Of a stretch of 64,000 nucleotides of DNA, positions 10,558 through 23,160 are shown piece by piece. Source of the stretch: Bryum argenteum (taxonomy: Eukaryota > Streptophyta > Bryopsida > Bryales > Bryaceae); NCBI GenBank assembly GCA_037043015.1, contig CM073325.1, forward strand, positions 15,293,001 to 15,357,000. The letters run 5' to 3'. Under the pieces are notes generated by a model that was not told the DNA's origin, did no database searches, and saw only the letters and a program-made list of their open reading frames with translations. Made by a program: the position numbers and the translations under genes. Position 1 is the stretch's first letter, and every line of letters starts with the position of its first letter.

Positions 10558-12037
10558 TTTGTTACTCGCAATCTGCAATAAGCTCAAACTGCAGTTTGCC
10601 AAACACACCCCTGTTCGCACATTTCAGACCTTGCTAGAAAATCCTTACATACCCATACCTCAAACCCGTGCATAACAAACAAAGACGAAGGGTATCACGA
10701 AGAGAAAGCAGTAAATCAAACAGAATCCATAGTACTGCATTATGATCACAATGGCAGCAAACGAATAAGCAGGAAGCATGAAATGAGCATCTCAAATAAA
10801 TCAGTAGATTAGCACGGCCTGTGTCGGTATTATCCAGAAAATGCGCTCTGTTTCATGTAGCAATCTTGACTCTCTCTCATGTATTAGGTCGACGAGCAAG
10901 CTTTCGAGTCCCATTCAAAAATGGTTATGAACAGCAATCATGTGAGCATTTGACCCGAATGCTCACGGGGACCACTCTTTGAATGAGAGAGGATTCAAAA
11001 GAAAGGAACAGGAGAATGCTTACGATCTGAAGAAAGTCGGTTGAAAAATGGTTGGAAGTGCGAACAATACCACGAGATTTTCTCCCTGCAATTCGTGCAT
11101 TGAAAGGGGCAGTGCTGCGTGTGTTGAATATAAGGAGGAGCGTTTACTGCTGTGAAGGTGGCCCGTTGAATCTGAAAGGCGCCCATTGACAGAGCGGTGC
11201 CCTGTAACCGCTGCTTCTGGTTCCGGTGACCATTCGCTTGGAAACCTATCACCGCTGGTAGGAGTCCATCCATCACATTGACCATTGTACCGTATATACG
11301 CTGCCTAAGATTCAAAGTATATGATAATTGTACACACATCATTCAACTGATTGTTATAGAATCAACACTTCTCAGAAGATGTTGCCTCCGCCGTAGTAGG
11401 GCAGCACAAGCTAACACTATACCCTCAGAACATACAAAGTGTACTCAGAATGAGCCAGCTACTCCAAAATAGCTCATGTTAACGAAACTCAGACTTGATA
11501 CACAGAAAACGATCGGGTGAAAGACCTTCTCGCGGTAAGAAAGGTGCAGAACATAAAAGTTGGTCTTTGAAACGAGACAACTCTTTTGTTCATTTATTTG
11601 CAAAATTTTAGTGTATAAGTAACGCTAACGATTTTCGCAAGATATAATTACAAAGGCATAGGACGCGATAAGTAAAAAATGAGAAGCAATGAGACCAGTT
11701 GAATGAATGACATATCCAGATTAAACGCCTCGGAAGCAACACCTTCACCAAAAGCCCGCAATAACATCGTAAACCTGTGGAGATGCCAAGAATGCATGCG
11801 AAAATCCACCAAATCCTTACGCGTTTCTGCGTTTCAATTTCCAGTAACTCTATTAGAAACCCGGAGAAAGAGAATCGCAGCTACATACCAGTAAGATTTG
11901 TACAATCCGCTCCAAAACCCTGATCCTCTGCAATTGCCCAAGGCTCTAGCGCATCAATGCGGTCCCGAGAGGAAATGGAGAACATTATTTGTTGCAGGAG
12001 CAACCTAAAGAGGAGAAATTCTAGCTATGTAAAGAGG
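10558..12037. other. Spacer: 5' flank of HAD fusion, 3' flank of ESSS
   Basis: Both neighbours are transcribed leftward, so this stretch should hold the promoter and 5' leader of the HAD-fusion gene and the 3' end of the ESSS gene. A 115-codon minus-strand frame at 10995-11342 shows no motif and could be leader sequence. I see no RNA gene. Confidence 0.4.
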
Positions 12038-12361
12038 CTATTCCTCTGCCTCATCGTCGGCAGCGGCCAATCGTTCGAGCGCCTGTTTGTGCGCCCAGGT
12101 CTCGATACGAGTGTCGGGCTTGGCGGAGAGGCCGACGGTGAGCATGAGCGTGGCCAGAACGCCGGTCAAGTAGTAGGGCGCCTCCCAATCCTCCCACTTG
12201 CGCTTCTGGCCGGGGGCAAGAGGCGTCTCTCCGAACAAGACGCCATTGGGACCTTCCTGCGTGCCTGGCGCGAACCAACTTCCTCCGCCTCCACTGCTGC
12301 CCCGCTGCCGCTGCATCTGCAGCACCCTCCGCACTAGCCCGCCTCCTCGCGCCATCGCCAT
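12038..12361 (-). CDS. Complex I ESSS-type subunit (NDUFB11-like), 107 aa
   Basis: This single-exon gene encodes an accessory subunit of mitochondrial NADH:ubiquinone oxidoreductase. The plant ESSS signature is clear: an aromatic segment (KWEDWEAPYYLTG), a single membrane helix (VLATLMLTVGL), then LSAKPDTRIETWAHKQALE and an acidic tail. I prefer the start at 12361 (MAMARGGG), which gives about the usual family length and an Arg-rich N-terminus suited to mitochondrial import. An in-frame ATG at 12409 would add 16 residues. The protein is expected in the membrane arm of complex I. A Ser/Gly-rich linker (residues about 22-28) sits before the conserved part. The family call is firm, the start less so. 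Confidence 0.85.
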   Translation of the reverse strand: MAMARGGGLVRRVLQMQRQRGSSGGGGSWFAPGTQEGPNGVLFGETPLAPGQKRKWEDWEAPYYLTGVLATLMLTVGLSAKPDTRIETWAHKQALERLAAADDEAEE

Positions 12362-12409
12362 GCCTCGAGCTCTGTCAATCAATCGATGGAGAATGCCAAC
12401 AATGGGCAA

Positions 12410-12879
12410 AGCGAGCGTGCACCAAACCCTAATTTCCTCTCTGTTCCGTATAGTCTACAGGGTTCGAAGACAAGAGCCCTCTATTGGCGCTCACTCTCTA
12501 CTTGCACATGTAAAAGGTATCTAGAAGACCATCCATAAATTGGAAGGAGAAGAAGAACTCTAGAACAATTTTGAGGTGGGCGTGAATTGAGCGCTCATTC
12601 AACCTATATTTGGATGTATATTCAAATGTTATAGTACCAATGGTGGGAGTAGTAAACCCTCTCGGGCTGAAAATTGCGCTAGTTCCTACTTAGCCACTAG
12701 AACGGTAGATATGAGAGAGGGCTATTTCCAGAGAGGACTTTATAGTATTTATACAAGGTTCAAGAAAAACTTCCTACCATAATTGGGTGAACTATGGTGG
12801 TGAGTTAAAGAAATGCAAGAAAGACCCGTTCTCTGTCTAGTTAAAGGGTTGCAAAGGGGCCAAAAGTGCAGAAAGGGTA
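12410..12879. other. Promoter-side flank of ESSS gene
   Basis: No gene is seen. This is the upstream side of the leftward ESSS gene and should contain its leader and promoter. The local open frames on the plus strand are antisense overlaps. Confidence 0.35.
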
Positions 12880-13760
12880 GAGTTAAGCTCTAAACACTTT
12901 GAATATCAAAAAAATGACATTTTGGATGACAAGCTGAAACTTTGAATAGCCATGACTTCTTCATACAGAGTCCAATTTGAATGAAATCACTTGGATTGGG
13001 TCTCAAAGCACTTGGATTGTGTGGTAAATATTGCAAACCCATATAATGAAGTACGAATTTATGATATGCATTTTAGTGAAGGCAACTTTTGGATTTTCAA
13101 ACAAGGGTCATATTTTACCATTCAAAGTCATTTATGTGAAATCTTCTATGAAAGAATGTGCACGAGTATGATTTTAATATAAAATCCAACAACTTTGTAG
13201 TTGTAAGTTGTTTAATATGAATAATTTGGATATTGGATTTGCAATAATCTTCCTATGTTGAAATAATTGAGTTTTATATGGGTCTTGAGAAGTTGTTTCT
13301 CCATCACCCATTGTTGGATTGCAACTTTGTTTGTTGGGTTGAATCCCAATTTAATTCTAGCTTTATGGTAGAAACCTCAAACCAATTCAAGACGTAAAGA
13401 AGTTATGGCATTTATTTTTGTGCAAGGAGTCTGGATTTGGACATTTTTTCCTTTGTAAACTTTGGGGCAAATTTTAACATTGCAAGGCCATTACTTGTGC
13501 AAAGAAATTATTTTCATGGTTTTTTTAGTTCAAGAACATTATTAAAATGAAGGTAAAGAATTCTTATTAGAGTTACTCTCTTGGTAGCATTTTCACTTCA
13601 AAGCGAAAATAATACAATTTTGAGATTTTTTTTAGTACGTATACATTACGATCTCTCCTCTATGGGGCCTCATAACTCTCTCCTCTATGAGGCCTCATAA
13701 CTCAAAATGTGACCCACATGACATATACGAAGTCAATACCATTGTTACTTTTCTAAGACA
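12880..13760. repeat. Dispersed repeat family D, copy 2
   Basis: This tract is clearly related to 48548-49440 and to 3340-3850. Shared segments include TTTTGGATG near the start, a clause around GCATTTTAGTGAAGG, the TTTTACCATT/GCAAGCC region, a duplicated CTCTCCTCTATGAGGCCTC at the end, and the final GTGACCCACATGAC. The copies differ by many substitutions and small indels. No conserved reading frame is seen. Confidence 0.6.
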
Positions 13761-14133
13761 ATACCATCATAGACTCACACAGACGCATCTCTTGCGACAA
13801 CGTTGATCACTTATAAAAAAAAATCTTTATATACAGAAGTCAGTATCATCACGGCAGCCTGCTTTCTAACTCCACGAAACATCTCACACTACAGTACAAT
13901 AGCACTAGTTCTGAGCACATATCAAGTGCTTGCAAACGTCTGGACAACTACTAGACTTACAACAACGTCTACAACTTGTAGCTACCAGATTCCACCCGCC
14001 TCCTTATAACTTACATCATCCACAGCCATTCCAGATCAAATGAAGTAACAAGAGCTGCTCAATAATCACGCTATTTTTCACCACATTGCATATGACCCAC
14101 CATATCCTTGACTCTGAACTGGAAATCCTGCTT
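13761..14133. other. 3' flank of CCDC61 gene
   Basis: The stretch directly follows the CCDC61 stop codon on the minus strand and probably holds its 3' untranslated region and terminator. A 68-codon plus-strand frame here has no recognisable content. Confidence 0.4.
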
Positions 14134-17100
14134 CTACTTTTGGGCTGTTCTGGCTTTAGCAGTCCTGAGAAAATTCTTGAGAGCATATAGTCTTGAATCT
14201 ATGTCCCTAACTTCCTGGTCATCATCGTAGGGAGTCTCTGTCATGACATCAAACCTCCCTGCATCATATTTGCAACCACATGTCAACAATTCAAGAGATA
14301 GTTGGAATATCATGTAACTTCACACAGCTAATTATTGGTATTCATGCTAAAGTGATATTGTGGGCGTTTGTTTCCAGTTGGTTGTATTGATATAACAGTA
14401 ACAAACGCCTTCCTGTTCTAATGATTCAGATTAAGTTTAAGTCAACTGAGCATGGAGATTCATGGTAAGAAAAAGTGGCTCTGGGGTCTGAACTTTCTCA
14501 CCTGACTTATCTATGGACGATGAGTCCCCGTGGAAGTCCCTTGCGCCACGCGACTCTGTGTCACTCATATCATAACCTTCCATCCTTGCATATCTGTAAC
14601 CAGCCTCACTTTCCCTACTGAGCACATGTTGAGTAGTTTAGACTTCCAAGTATAACTTTATTCGGCGATTTGTCAGCATACGAATACGGTTCTGATTCCT
14701 CTACAATGCTAGAAGTGGTTCCGATAGACGATTCTCCACCAGACTGTAATACAGACTCATCCTCAACCAGAGAGACTTACTTGTGGAGTTTTTCTTTCAC
14801 GCCTCTCAAGACAGTGCCTGGAGAGCTGGCCCGTGAACCTCGCCTAGAACCAAGGTGTTCCACTACCTGCAAACAAGCAAGCATGAGCAGCATTCTACAT
14901 TAAAAAAGGATCATATAATAAACCTGTGGATCATATAATAAACCCGAGTTTACGATTAGCGTTGGAAAACATGGTGGTAAGTCTAATGTTCCACTACAAA
15001 ATACTGGATTTGATTCAAGTTTGAATTGACAACAGGTAGTAGAGTTGCTCACAGGCTCACGCTCATCATCGGTAGTGAAGCCGCGTGGAGAAGACGCAGG
15101 ACCCGAGCCTTTGCTCCCCGCAAGTCCCCGCATTGATTGGAGTCCAGAATTTCTATTCCTGCACAAATCGTGTGGCTAATGAGCTTGGCAATCTCAAAAA
15201 GCTGCAAGCACCTTTAAGTTAGTTATACTCTTACCGAACAGGTGAGGGACTGATGTTGTAACGGCGGCTCTCTCGTGATGTTGAGCTTCTTCCTGATTTC
15301 AGGGTCTCCTGAGCCTAAGGCACCAATTGCAATGAAATCAGTGATAAAATGTGGACCATGTTAGTGAGTGTAGAAGAAGGATGAAGTACCTCAACTCGAG
15401 ATGGAGAGGCTGATCTCTTTGAGGAGGCGCTCAACTCAACAACTTCACGACGAGAAGTATTTGTCACAACCCGGCGCTGCCTCCCAATTCCGGCAATGGC
15501 TCTGCTAACATGTATAATTTTACCTCCATGTTCAAGAATTGCTCTCATACTGCACCCACAAGAATTGAAGTACAGCACAACATGGTTTCACCAATGCACC
15601 TGGCGTATGGATCATCCGATCTTGCTGACAATGAGCGGGAATATGTTTCACGAATGGGCCTGGACTCCCCTGGAGAACGTCCTCTTACATTGATGCTCCC
15701 CTCACGAGACTGGTTGCGTGAGTTTCTGAAAGACGGGCACGAGGATGGTCGGGAGGATGGTCGGGAGCCTGTGCAAAATAGCCATCATATAAATTAGATC
15801 CCGAGTTCATGGTAATCTTAGCATGTAGAACTTGATCGAAGGGAGGGTGGAGTGCAGGTTCTTCGGTTAATGCATTTTAATATTTAGACAGTTTGCTCAC
15901 CCTGTGGAGTTTTTCGCCGTTTCTCTGTTGGCGTGACAGTACGAGTGGAGAATGGCGATGGTCTTCGGAGTCCATTAGGAATTCCACCACCCGACCTGGT
16001 CGATGGCACTGAGAACGTGTCCCTGTACACCAATACCATTTGTAATTGCTAAAAAATCACCCATTCCTCCTTGATTTCAGTAGAAAACGAGATTAAGTCG
16101 GTGCCTGCTCAAAAATTTAACCTGGGTCGTGTGCGAGATGGAGGTAGATCTCTGGAGCCTTGAAGCCTCAACCTGCACCCAAGCAGTTTAGCTTACAGAC
16201 ATTGTCCACAATTAATTGACAGTTCGCCCCCTGTTTAATCTTCGATTAGCGAGGTCTGATAGAATGCTCATCTTTGAGAACACATACCTCCTTTTTAATA
16301 TGTCAAGTTCACTTTCTGATTCTCGTGCCTTCACTCGCAACTTTTTCTCGGCATCTCGTAGTTGCCTCATCTAAGCAACCCACATTCCTGAGCACTCAAA
16401 ATATTGTCTCCCCACTTGGAATGGGCGTGAAGATACACATTAATACGGAAATAAAAGAGGACTACAGATGTATGCATGTCAATTTGCATATGGTATTTGC
16501 ATCTAGTTTTACATGCCACTACCTGTTCAGTGAGAGTAGTATTGTCTCTTGCTAACCGAGCTACCGCTTTCCGATGCACGCTCCGCTCAGTTCGTAATTC
16601 GTCCTACACCTCCACAGAACAGTCACATCACAGAAGTTTTCATATTGACTCAATCTAGTCGGCATAACTTAGTTGCAAGATTATAGAAGAATAGAATGAA
16701 AGTGAAGTCAAACAAGGTCAATGAATTGCAAATCAATTCAGGTCAGGACCAGCACATCATCAACAATGATGGTGCAATACCTACACGTTCCCAAAGACGG
16801 CGAAGATCAACTAACCTTGATTATCTTGAAGTTAACGACCCCAAAGACCGGCAGAGATTTTCAGTACGAACGCACAGAAAGACGACTGACCTGTGAAAAT
16901 CACAAACACAAAATGACCATGTGTGTGACTCAATTGAAGTGTCGAGTATCCTTCTTGTATTAGTGCAAGTCACAACTTATGATTGCCCTCATTTAAGGTG
17001 CCGAAAAGATAGGTTCTAACCTGTAATTGATCTAGTCTTGCGCGCAACATCTGTGTTTCCTTTTTCACATCTTTCTGCAATCCATGCTTCCCTATCAGTA

Positions 17101-19097
17101 GGTTGAACTACACTCATCACCAAGAACAAGCATAGGATGGTGTAAACAGACTTCTGTTCTCTCCTACCCTCGACAAAAGTTTCACATTAATCATTTTCAT
17201 TGCTTAAAAGCCGGGGCAAGACGACCAACCTTAGCTTCAATTTTAGAGAAGAGAAGATCGCACTTCTTTTGAGTGAGAGCAAGTTCTTTCTGGAGCTTCA
17301 TCCGGTCCTCATCATCCTCTCTGCTCGGCAAACAATGAAGTCACTGACAATCCGGAGAACAATGCTAATAAGCAAGACAAGAAACAGAATTACTAAGCAG
17401 CGTCAGCCACTGAATTAGTGGAACTAATTCAAAAGTAACCGGAATCGAACCTCTAATTTGCAAAATGCAAGCCTAGGGGACATTGCACTTAGCGAGATGA
17501 TGTACCTTCGGTCACCTTGGGTGCCAAAACCGAACAATCTGTATGAGTCCTCCATGCACGAAAGCTGTATGAAATGTTAACACGGCATTAGGACGATTAT
17601 CAGAGTTAGTGCATTAGAGTGCAAAAATCCATATGAAATAGCTTTCACCTGAGTTGTGAGCAAAGAATTTTCCTCTCTGAGCCTCTGAATCTCCGAACAA
17701 TCACGGTCACTGCGAATGGGATCACAGTCATCAAGCAATCCATGACGACTATGGTCCATCTTCTTTTGTAGCTGAAGCTTAACGTCTTCGAGTTCATCTC
17801 GTAGACGACGGATAGTTCGTTTCAATGCCTCTGGGTCGGGGTTATCCTCGTGCAATAGAGGTAGAGGGTAATGAACTCTGCATGACAAGGATACCCGAAT
17901 TTCGAATATAATGTATCAAATGACAACTTTCAAGGAAGGTAGGAACACACACACATAGAAAAAACCGTGTCTTACATCATCGAATGTCATAGTATGTTTC
18001 TTTAGTTACTACAAATGGCTCTGAGCTTCTATGCTTTACTTCAGATACTGAGAGCTTGTTACGAAAACTGCCACGAAGCGAAGCTACTCAACAATCAGAT
18101 CGGGGAAAAAATTAATAGACTTAATGGAAAATACCGATCAAACTCCCCATTGTAGGTGAGAATGAGATAACGTTTATTACTTGTCGCGCTTCGGAGAGCC
18201 TGGGATCCCGCATCTCGCAACTTCCTGCTTTTAAAACCCACGACTTAAGATCAGTTAGAGTAGAAGCAACTGCATATGAAGGGATTACAACCAATTTGGA
18301 GAAATAAAATTCTTCCAGTGTACATCTTCGTCGTAGAGGACTGCAAGCATTTATGCGTAATTCTCAAAAACTGCACTTGAAACTAAGTAATGACCCTGGT
18401 TCTGATTCTATTACTAACGCAATTCGGTCAATTTATTATATTGAAATGGTTAGCTCAGTAACGAGAAGTGGGCCTCCTCATTTGCATCTTACATCACCAA
18501 ATTCGAAATGATTTGCAGCTCTAAGCTGAATATCTCACCTGTTCTTCAGCATTTCAAAGTCCTGATAAGTTAACAGGTCCACAAATACGGAATCTGATTC
18601 CTGTAATATGGCTGACCGCAGCATCTTCACGAATACAGAGAATTTCTTGAAGTTTCCTGTCTTCTGAGTAATCTCTTCTATATCTGCACAATCAGCCCAA
18701 CAACTAACCTTCTCTCACAAACTGCACTCACCATCAACTCGTAAGCGCCTAAATGGTCGAACGAATGTGACATGCATGATGGCTTCCAGGAAGATACGAA
18801 ACAGATCAGCTGGAAAAAGAGAACAAATTCTACAGACAGAGTGTTCTCTTTTCGAAGTTACTACGATACCCTGATAGCTTCCGAAGGGAACTCGAGGATC
18901 AAAGTACTTCTTATAAGGAATTTTTTTGAGTTCTTACATCTGGCCGTGAAGTCACCACGCCACCGGGAACCATCAGTTTTGTGCTCCGCCTCCACACACA
19001 GAGTGTTACCAGGAGCCAAAGAAACGGTCAGCAGATACTGCACATTTTGAAACACAAGCTCCACCACCTGCTCGAACTCCGACCCGTGGTTACTCAT
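14134..19097 (-). CDS. CCDC61: CCDC61/VFL3 centriole and basal-body protein
   Basis: I join 18 exons into 651 aa: 18938-19097, 18539-18683, 18135-18224, 17649-17877, 17506-17564, 17230-17320, 17021-17074, 16523-16603, 16288-16370, 16122-16172, 15901-16022, 15600-15768, 15390-15504, 15235-15308, 15053-15158, 14781-14866, 14502-14617, 14134-14258. The N-terminus is the XRCC4-like head fold: WRGDFTAR, then KTGNFKKFSVFVKML, a LTYQDFEML strand, and HYPLPLLHEDNPDPEALK, a hallmark of CCDC61. A coiled coil follows (about 160-360), then an Arg/Ser/Pro-rich tail and a conserved C-terminal helix (DIDSRLYALKNFL). In green algae VFL3 governs basal-body number and orientation; in a land plant it would serve the blepharoplast or basal bodies of motile sperm. 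All phases agree. A very short extra exon between 16370 and 17021 cannot be excluded. Confidence 0.88.
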
Positions 19098-19812
19098 TTT
19101 GTCAACGAAAGAGTGCAATTAGGTCTTCCTCGTCAGCTCCATTACGGCTTCCGATGTTCTTTTAACTCCCTGGTCTTGAATGTTGAGCAATCCTTAAAGA
19201 GACTCCATCACGATGCAGTTCAACTCACGGCCCATCGGCATTTGAAACTATAATCGATGTCAAGAGTTCATTCAAATCCATTATAACCCTCATGGTATAC
19301 AAACAAACTCAGCTGCAGACCTTTCCTGCCAGCTTAAAAAAAATCCCCTGATGCCTTCAAGAAAGGAACAGTCAAATAAAGCAATGGCAAGAAAATGGAG
19401 AAGGCACCAAGTTCACACTGCTAGAAAAGTAAGTATTCAAAGCATTAGGTAACAGCCACGTACAGCGGTAGCTTACCAACTGCAGAAGGTTATAAAAGCT
19501 CCCAAGCTTTCATATGAAATTGGTGAAATTAGCAGTCTCCACAAAAACCTGTAGAAAGACAAGTCTGTCGGAACTAATAATATCATATTTATGTCTATGA
19601 AACATTTGAGATGTACAAGGCAGAAAACACTGTCGAAACAATGAAACGCATAGTCGCTAGACTAGATTCTCAGACAAGGCTCAGCAGACTCTGCAGATAG
19701 GACCTGAAAGGAAATTTCCTCAAAAAGATGGCTAATTGGGATCAACATATATATTAAGTGGTATACCCTAGCACAGGAATAATCTTACAATAAACTGGTT
19801 CTACAAGCACTC
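19098..19812. other. CCDC61 promoter side and PLAC8 gene 3' flank
   Basis: This lies between two leftward genes. It should contain the 5' leader and promoter of CCDC61 and the 3' end of the PLAC8/DUF2985 gene. I see no further gene. Confidence 0.4.
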
Positions 19813-21943
19813 CTAAGCTTCCACATGTTGTGTGGGTGGCGGAGTCAAAATGGTCTGTTGAGTGCGTTCAGGGTGGTGTAATTTCTCTACATCAGTTTCA
19901 AAGTGGGGTTTCACTTCTGAAGCTGGAACAGGGTTTAACAAAACATCTGGTGCAGGTTTTGTTTTGTCTTCATGCCCAGGTGAATGGGGCCTTGGATGCT
20001 CCTTGTGATAAAACTTGTCGTCTACCACATTGAAGGCCTCAGCAGTGCGAACTTCCTGGCATAATGAGCACAGGCTACAGAAAAACCACTGCGTACAATC
20101 TGTCATGTTTGGCTGCCCGCAGCACCATGTACTTCCAGGTAGATGAAACCTCTTTCTTATCTGAATCCTCCAGTAGCCTCCGTAGAGTAATCCGAACACA
20201 CAGAGCACTATGCCGGATCCTCCTAGAGCTTTCTGAATAGTGCTGAAATCACAAACAAACACATCAAGTCAATACTAAAGATTCAATGCAAATGCTCTGA
20301 TCTGAAATTAAAGTACTTGGGATGAAAAACCAGAACTATCATATCATTTGTACGGCAAGATTTAGAAAAACAAAACGAGCAACTGATAATTGCTATCCAG
20401 AAATGAGACATCCACAACAGGAGATGCGGAGCACCAACTAGCAGATAACTTCTTCAAATTGCAATATCAAACTAAACGTGATAACATCAAAGCATTAAAA
20501 GGTGGACCAGCAAAGCAATTCATCCAGATAAGTTCCTGGAAGACAGTTGTTTGACGAATACATTGCAAGCAGACTGCACAGATGGTACCGAAAAGAAGCG
20601 TGGTACCTGTTATCTATGTTGAGTGCAGCAATGACGAAGACCAGGAAGGGGGCAAAGATGAGCAGTAGGAATGTGACAATATGGACATAACGGTTGCCGA
20701 ATCCAAGTCTCTCAAGGTTGTATCCCAGTACACATGAGAAGCAACTGGCAGTAATGCAGGTGATCTTGGGAGTTTCGAAACAGCTACAGAGATCTCCTTG
20801 CCATTGAGGATCGTCAACCAATTTCCCCTCCCTCGAAGCAAACGTCATTCCTCGTTCAAGAAGCCGATACTTCCTCGGTAAATGAAACAGTGTAGGCTGA
20901 CTCTTCACTTCTCCTCTCTCAGCCCGACTACTGGCAGCTTCAGCAGCTTCGTCAATATCACTTTCCGGTACGAAGTCTTTCCCGAGGGGGCTGAGACTGT
21001 TGTAAATTCCTGCGGCACATGCCGCACCTAAGGCCACTACTAAGCAGAGTGCTACAGCATAGAATGGCCGATCTGCTCTCCTGTATCCCCAGTTCAATCC
21101 AGCGAGTGCAAATGTACCATAACAATTCAGGTGCAGGAGAAGAACCACCACAAGCATGTGCGACCACTCATGTGGCTTTCGCATGCCTTTCTTGCAATAA
21201 ACTGCTCGAAGCTTCAGGATATCCTCCGGTCTCCAACGTAACAACCACACAAGATGTATAACTCGTGTTGGGAACACATACAATACCATGAGGACGAAGA
21301 GTGCATTAATGACTTGATTGGAGACTTCAAACCATATGTCTCGGTCGGACTTCTTCGGAAGGACTTTGTTTAGCATGCCCACCAGAACCATGAAAAGAAT
21401 GGCGCCAGAGACGATGACTCCAATCAACCAGAAAGAGAGAGCAATGTTCTTGGGGTTACGCAGCCAGTCTTTCGCCCAGTCCTTCAAAGTTCCTAACGTC
21501 ACTTCACCTATGAATGGTAGAGTCATACTTCTGCTCCGGAGAGGGTGTTCTTTTGGTGTAGGAGTCATTGCTGAAATTTCCTCCCTCTCCATTTGTATTC
21601 TTGCCAACGTTTTTGATGGAGACAAAGCTGCGCCCATGGGTTTAACGAGTCGGGGTGGAATCGCCATCCCTCCTGGTGGCACGTTGCCGATTCCAACGTT
21701 GATCCCTGCCGGTGTTGTTGCTGAAGTATAATCCCCTGAGCCATTCTCTGCAACTAATTCTCCTCTGTTTGTAGGACTCCGGATAGGAGTGCGAAGCTCC
21801 TCTTGTCTTGGAGACCGAATCTCTTCCTGTTTTGGAGAGCGAAACTCCTCCTGTCTTGGAGAGCGAACCATGTCCTGTCTTGGAGAGCCTCTGACCTCAC
21901 CATTACCATTCGCACCATGAGCTTCTTCCCCGGCGCCAGCCAT
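19813..21943 (-). CDS. PLAC8/DUF2985 multi-pass membrane protein, 588 aa
   Basis: Two exons (20607-21943 and 19813-20242) join in phase. The product starts with a charged, disordered region carrying four or five near-repeats of RSPRQEE (residues about 19-55). A basic stretch follows, then the DUF2985 region with several hydrophobic helices (about 165-335). The PLAC8 domain comes last, with Cys-rich motifs on both sides of the intron: LCSCFETPKITC and, after two membrane helices, CCGQPNMTDCTQWFFCSLC. The tail is Pro/His/Lys-rich and cytosolic-looking. Plant relatives are integral membrane proteins, mostly of unknown role; some PLAC8 proteins influence cell size or divalent cation handling, but I do not assign either. 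SPRQ sites in the N-terminus could be phosphorylated by proline-directed kinases. Confidence 0.88.
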
Positions 21944-22738
21944 CGCTAAACTACTTACTGGCTTCGGCAGTGCGAATGATAGGTAGGTCTAGCTTTCACT
22001 ACGGTACAACAGTACCACAATCCGGAGAAGTACAGTCCCTCATCTTAACTCCGACACACTTGAACTGCAACAGCTGCATCATACAATACTGAACTCAGAC
22101 GGCGACTCAAAACTGCAACGATCACGATCAGAATCTCAGGCTTCTACGTACCAATAGCTGACATAGCAAACTCCACTCGATCAAAAACGCTCCCGCCAAT
22201 CAAGAAACCTCTGCTCCGTGATCATACAACTAATACGATACTCGCCTACGATTGAATACTGAAACTCTCAATCTAGTAGGCAGAATCGAAAACTTCACAA
22301 GACATGCCCATCGTCCGCAAACTAGAGCCACGACAAGTAACACAGCTGGAGCCGACGAGGGGACAAGTGCCACTAGGATTCACCCCGCGCAAACGAAGGC
22401 TACAGTGATGCTGACAGGAATATCTAAAATAGTGATGGGTTATAAGATAGCTAAGATCCCGTTTGTCCACGGGAGTGCTCTAGGGTTCCATTCAAAGGTG
22501 GGATAGGATCGATCGACAGAGTGACGTAGTTGAAATGAGAAGTGACTGTTGAGTGCGAGAGAGTTACGCGAACGGAAGCTATGATAGAGAGATGGGTAAA
22601 TGGGTTGTAGACTCTAGAGTTCCAGATGTGCGAAGGAAAGTGCTAATCATCGAGGAGGGTGGCGATGGCGGACATGTGGAATGTGCCGTCCCGCGCGAAG
22701 CGCGACACCTGGGGGATCCAGGGATGTCGGCGAGGCCA
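21944..22738. other. Upstream region of PLAC8 gene
   Basis: No gene is seen. It should hold the promoter and leader of the leftward PLAC8/DUF2985 gene. Several short open frames on both strands lack motifs. Confidence 0.4.
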
Positions 22739-22834
22739 AGTTCAAGAGGCAGCCAGGCAGACATGGCCAGTGAGCTGGTTCAAGGCTCAACAGTCACGCT
22801 GGCCATGTCTGCCCCTGTGGCCCCTCTTCGAACT
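22739..22834. ncRNA. Candidate small-RNA hairpin
   Basis: An imperfect inverted repeat of about 35-40 bases per arm surrounds a loop of about 20 bases. The arms begin AGTTCAAGAGG and end CCTCTTCGAACT, with a fully matched core GGCAGACATGGCCAG. The size and near-complete pairing fit a plant microRNA or siRNA precursor, but also a short foldback element. No expression evidence is available, so the RNA call is a candidate only. Confidence 0.35.
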
Positions 22835-23160
22835 CTTGAAGACTGGCGATTTGGCAGGACATCCCCCAAGCTGGGACTTACTTGCCTCCCTGCCCCCAAA
22901 CCCTGCCCGGCCATATAAAAATTTGGGAGTAAATTTGCCCCCTATTTTTTACACATTCCTCAATGTTAAAATGAGGTCTTAGATTTCATTTCAGAACTCA
23001 AAATTTCAAAAAAAAATAGTTGTGGGCCTCAAAAAATGAAAAATAATAAAATTGTCGTTTTTTGGCTGAATAGGGAGTATGGGCGGGCAAGAGCTGGGGT
23101 AAGTCCCAGCTTGAGGGATGTCTTCTCCACGCCAAAGACCGGATCCTCAAATGGTACTTT
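22835..23160. repeat. Small inverted-repeat element
   Basis: The 23-bp arms at 22858-22880 and 23100-23122 are inverted copies with one mismatch (core AAGTCCCAGCTTG). Weaker symmetry extends outward for several tens of bases. Total length of about 300 bp and the absence of a coding frame suggest a MITE-like element. I could not fix its exact ends or a target duplication. Confidence 0.45.

Noticed and set aside
10995-11342. 115-codon minus-strand frame as a gene
   Set aside because: No motif, no splice partner in phase, and it lies in the likely 5' leader or promoter of the HAD-fusion gene.
13803-14009. Thr/Ser-rich 68-codon plus-strand frame
   Set aside because: It lies in the probable CCDC61 3' untranslated region and has no recognisable features.
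17430-17500. tRNA-like stretch on the minus strand with a GGTTCGATTCCGG word
   Set aside because: The T-arm stem does not pair around the loop and no acceptor stem or D-arm forms. It lies inside a CCDC61 intron.
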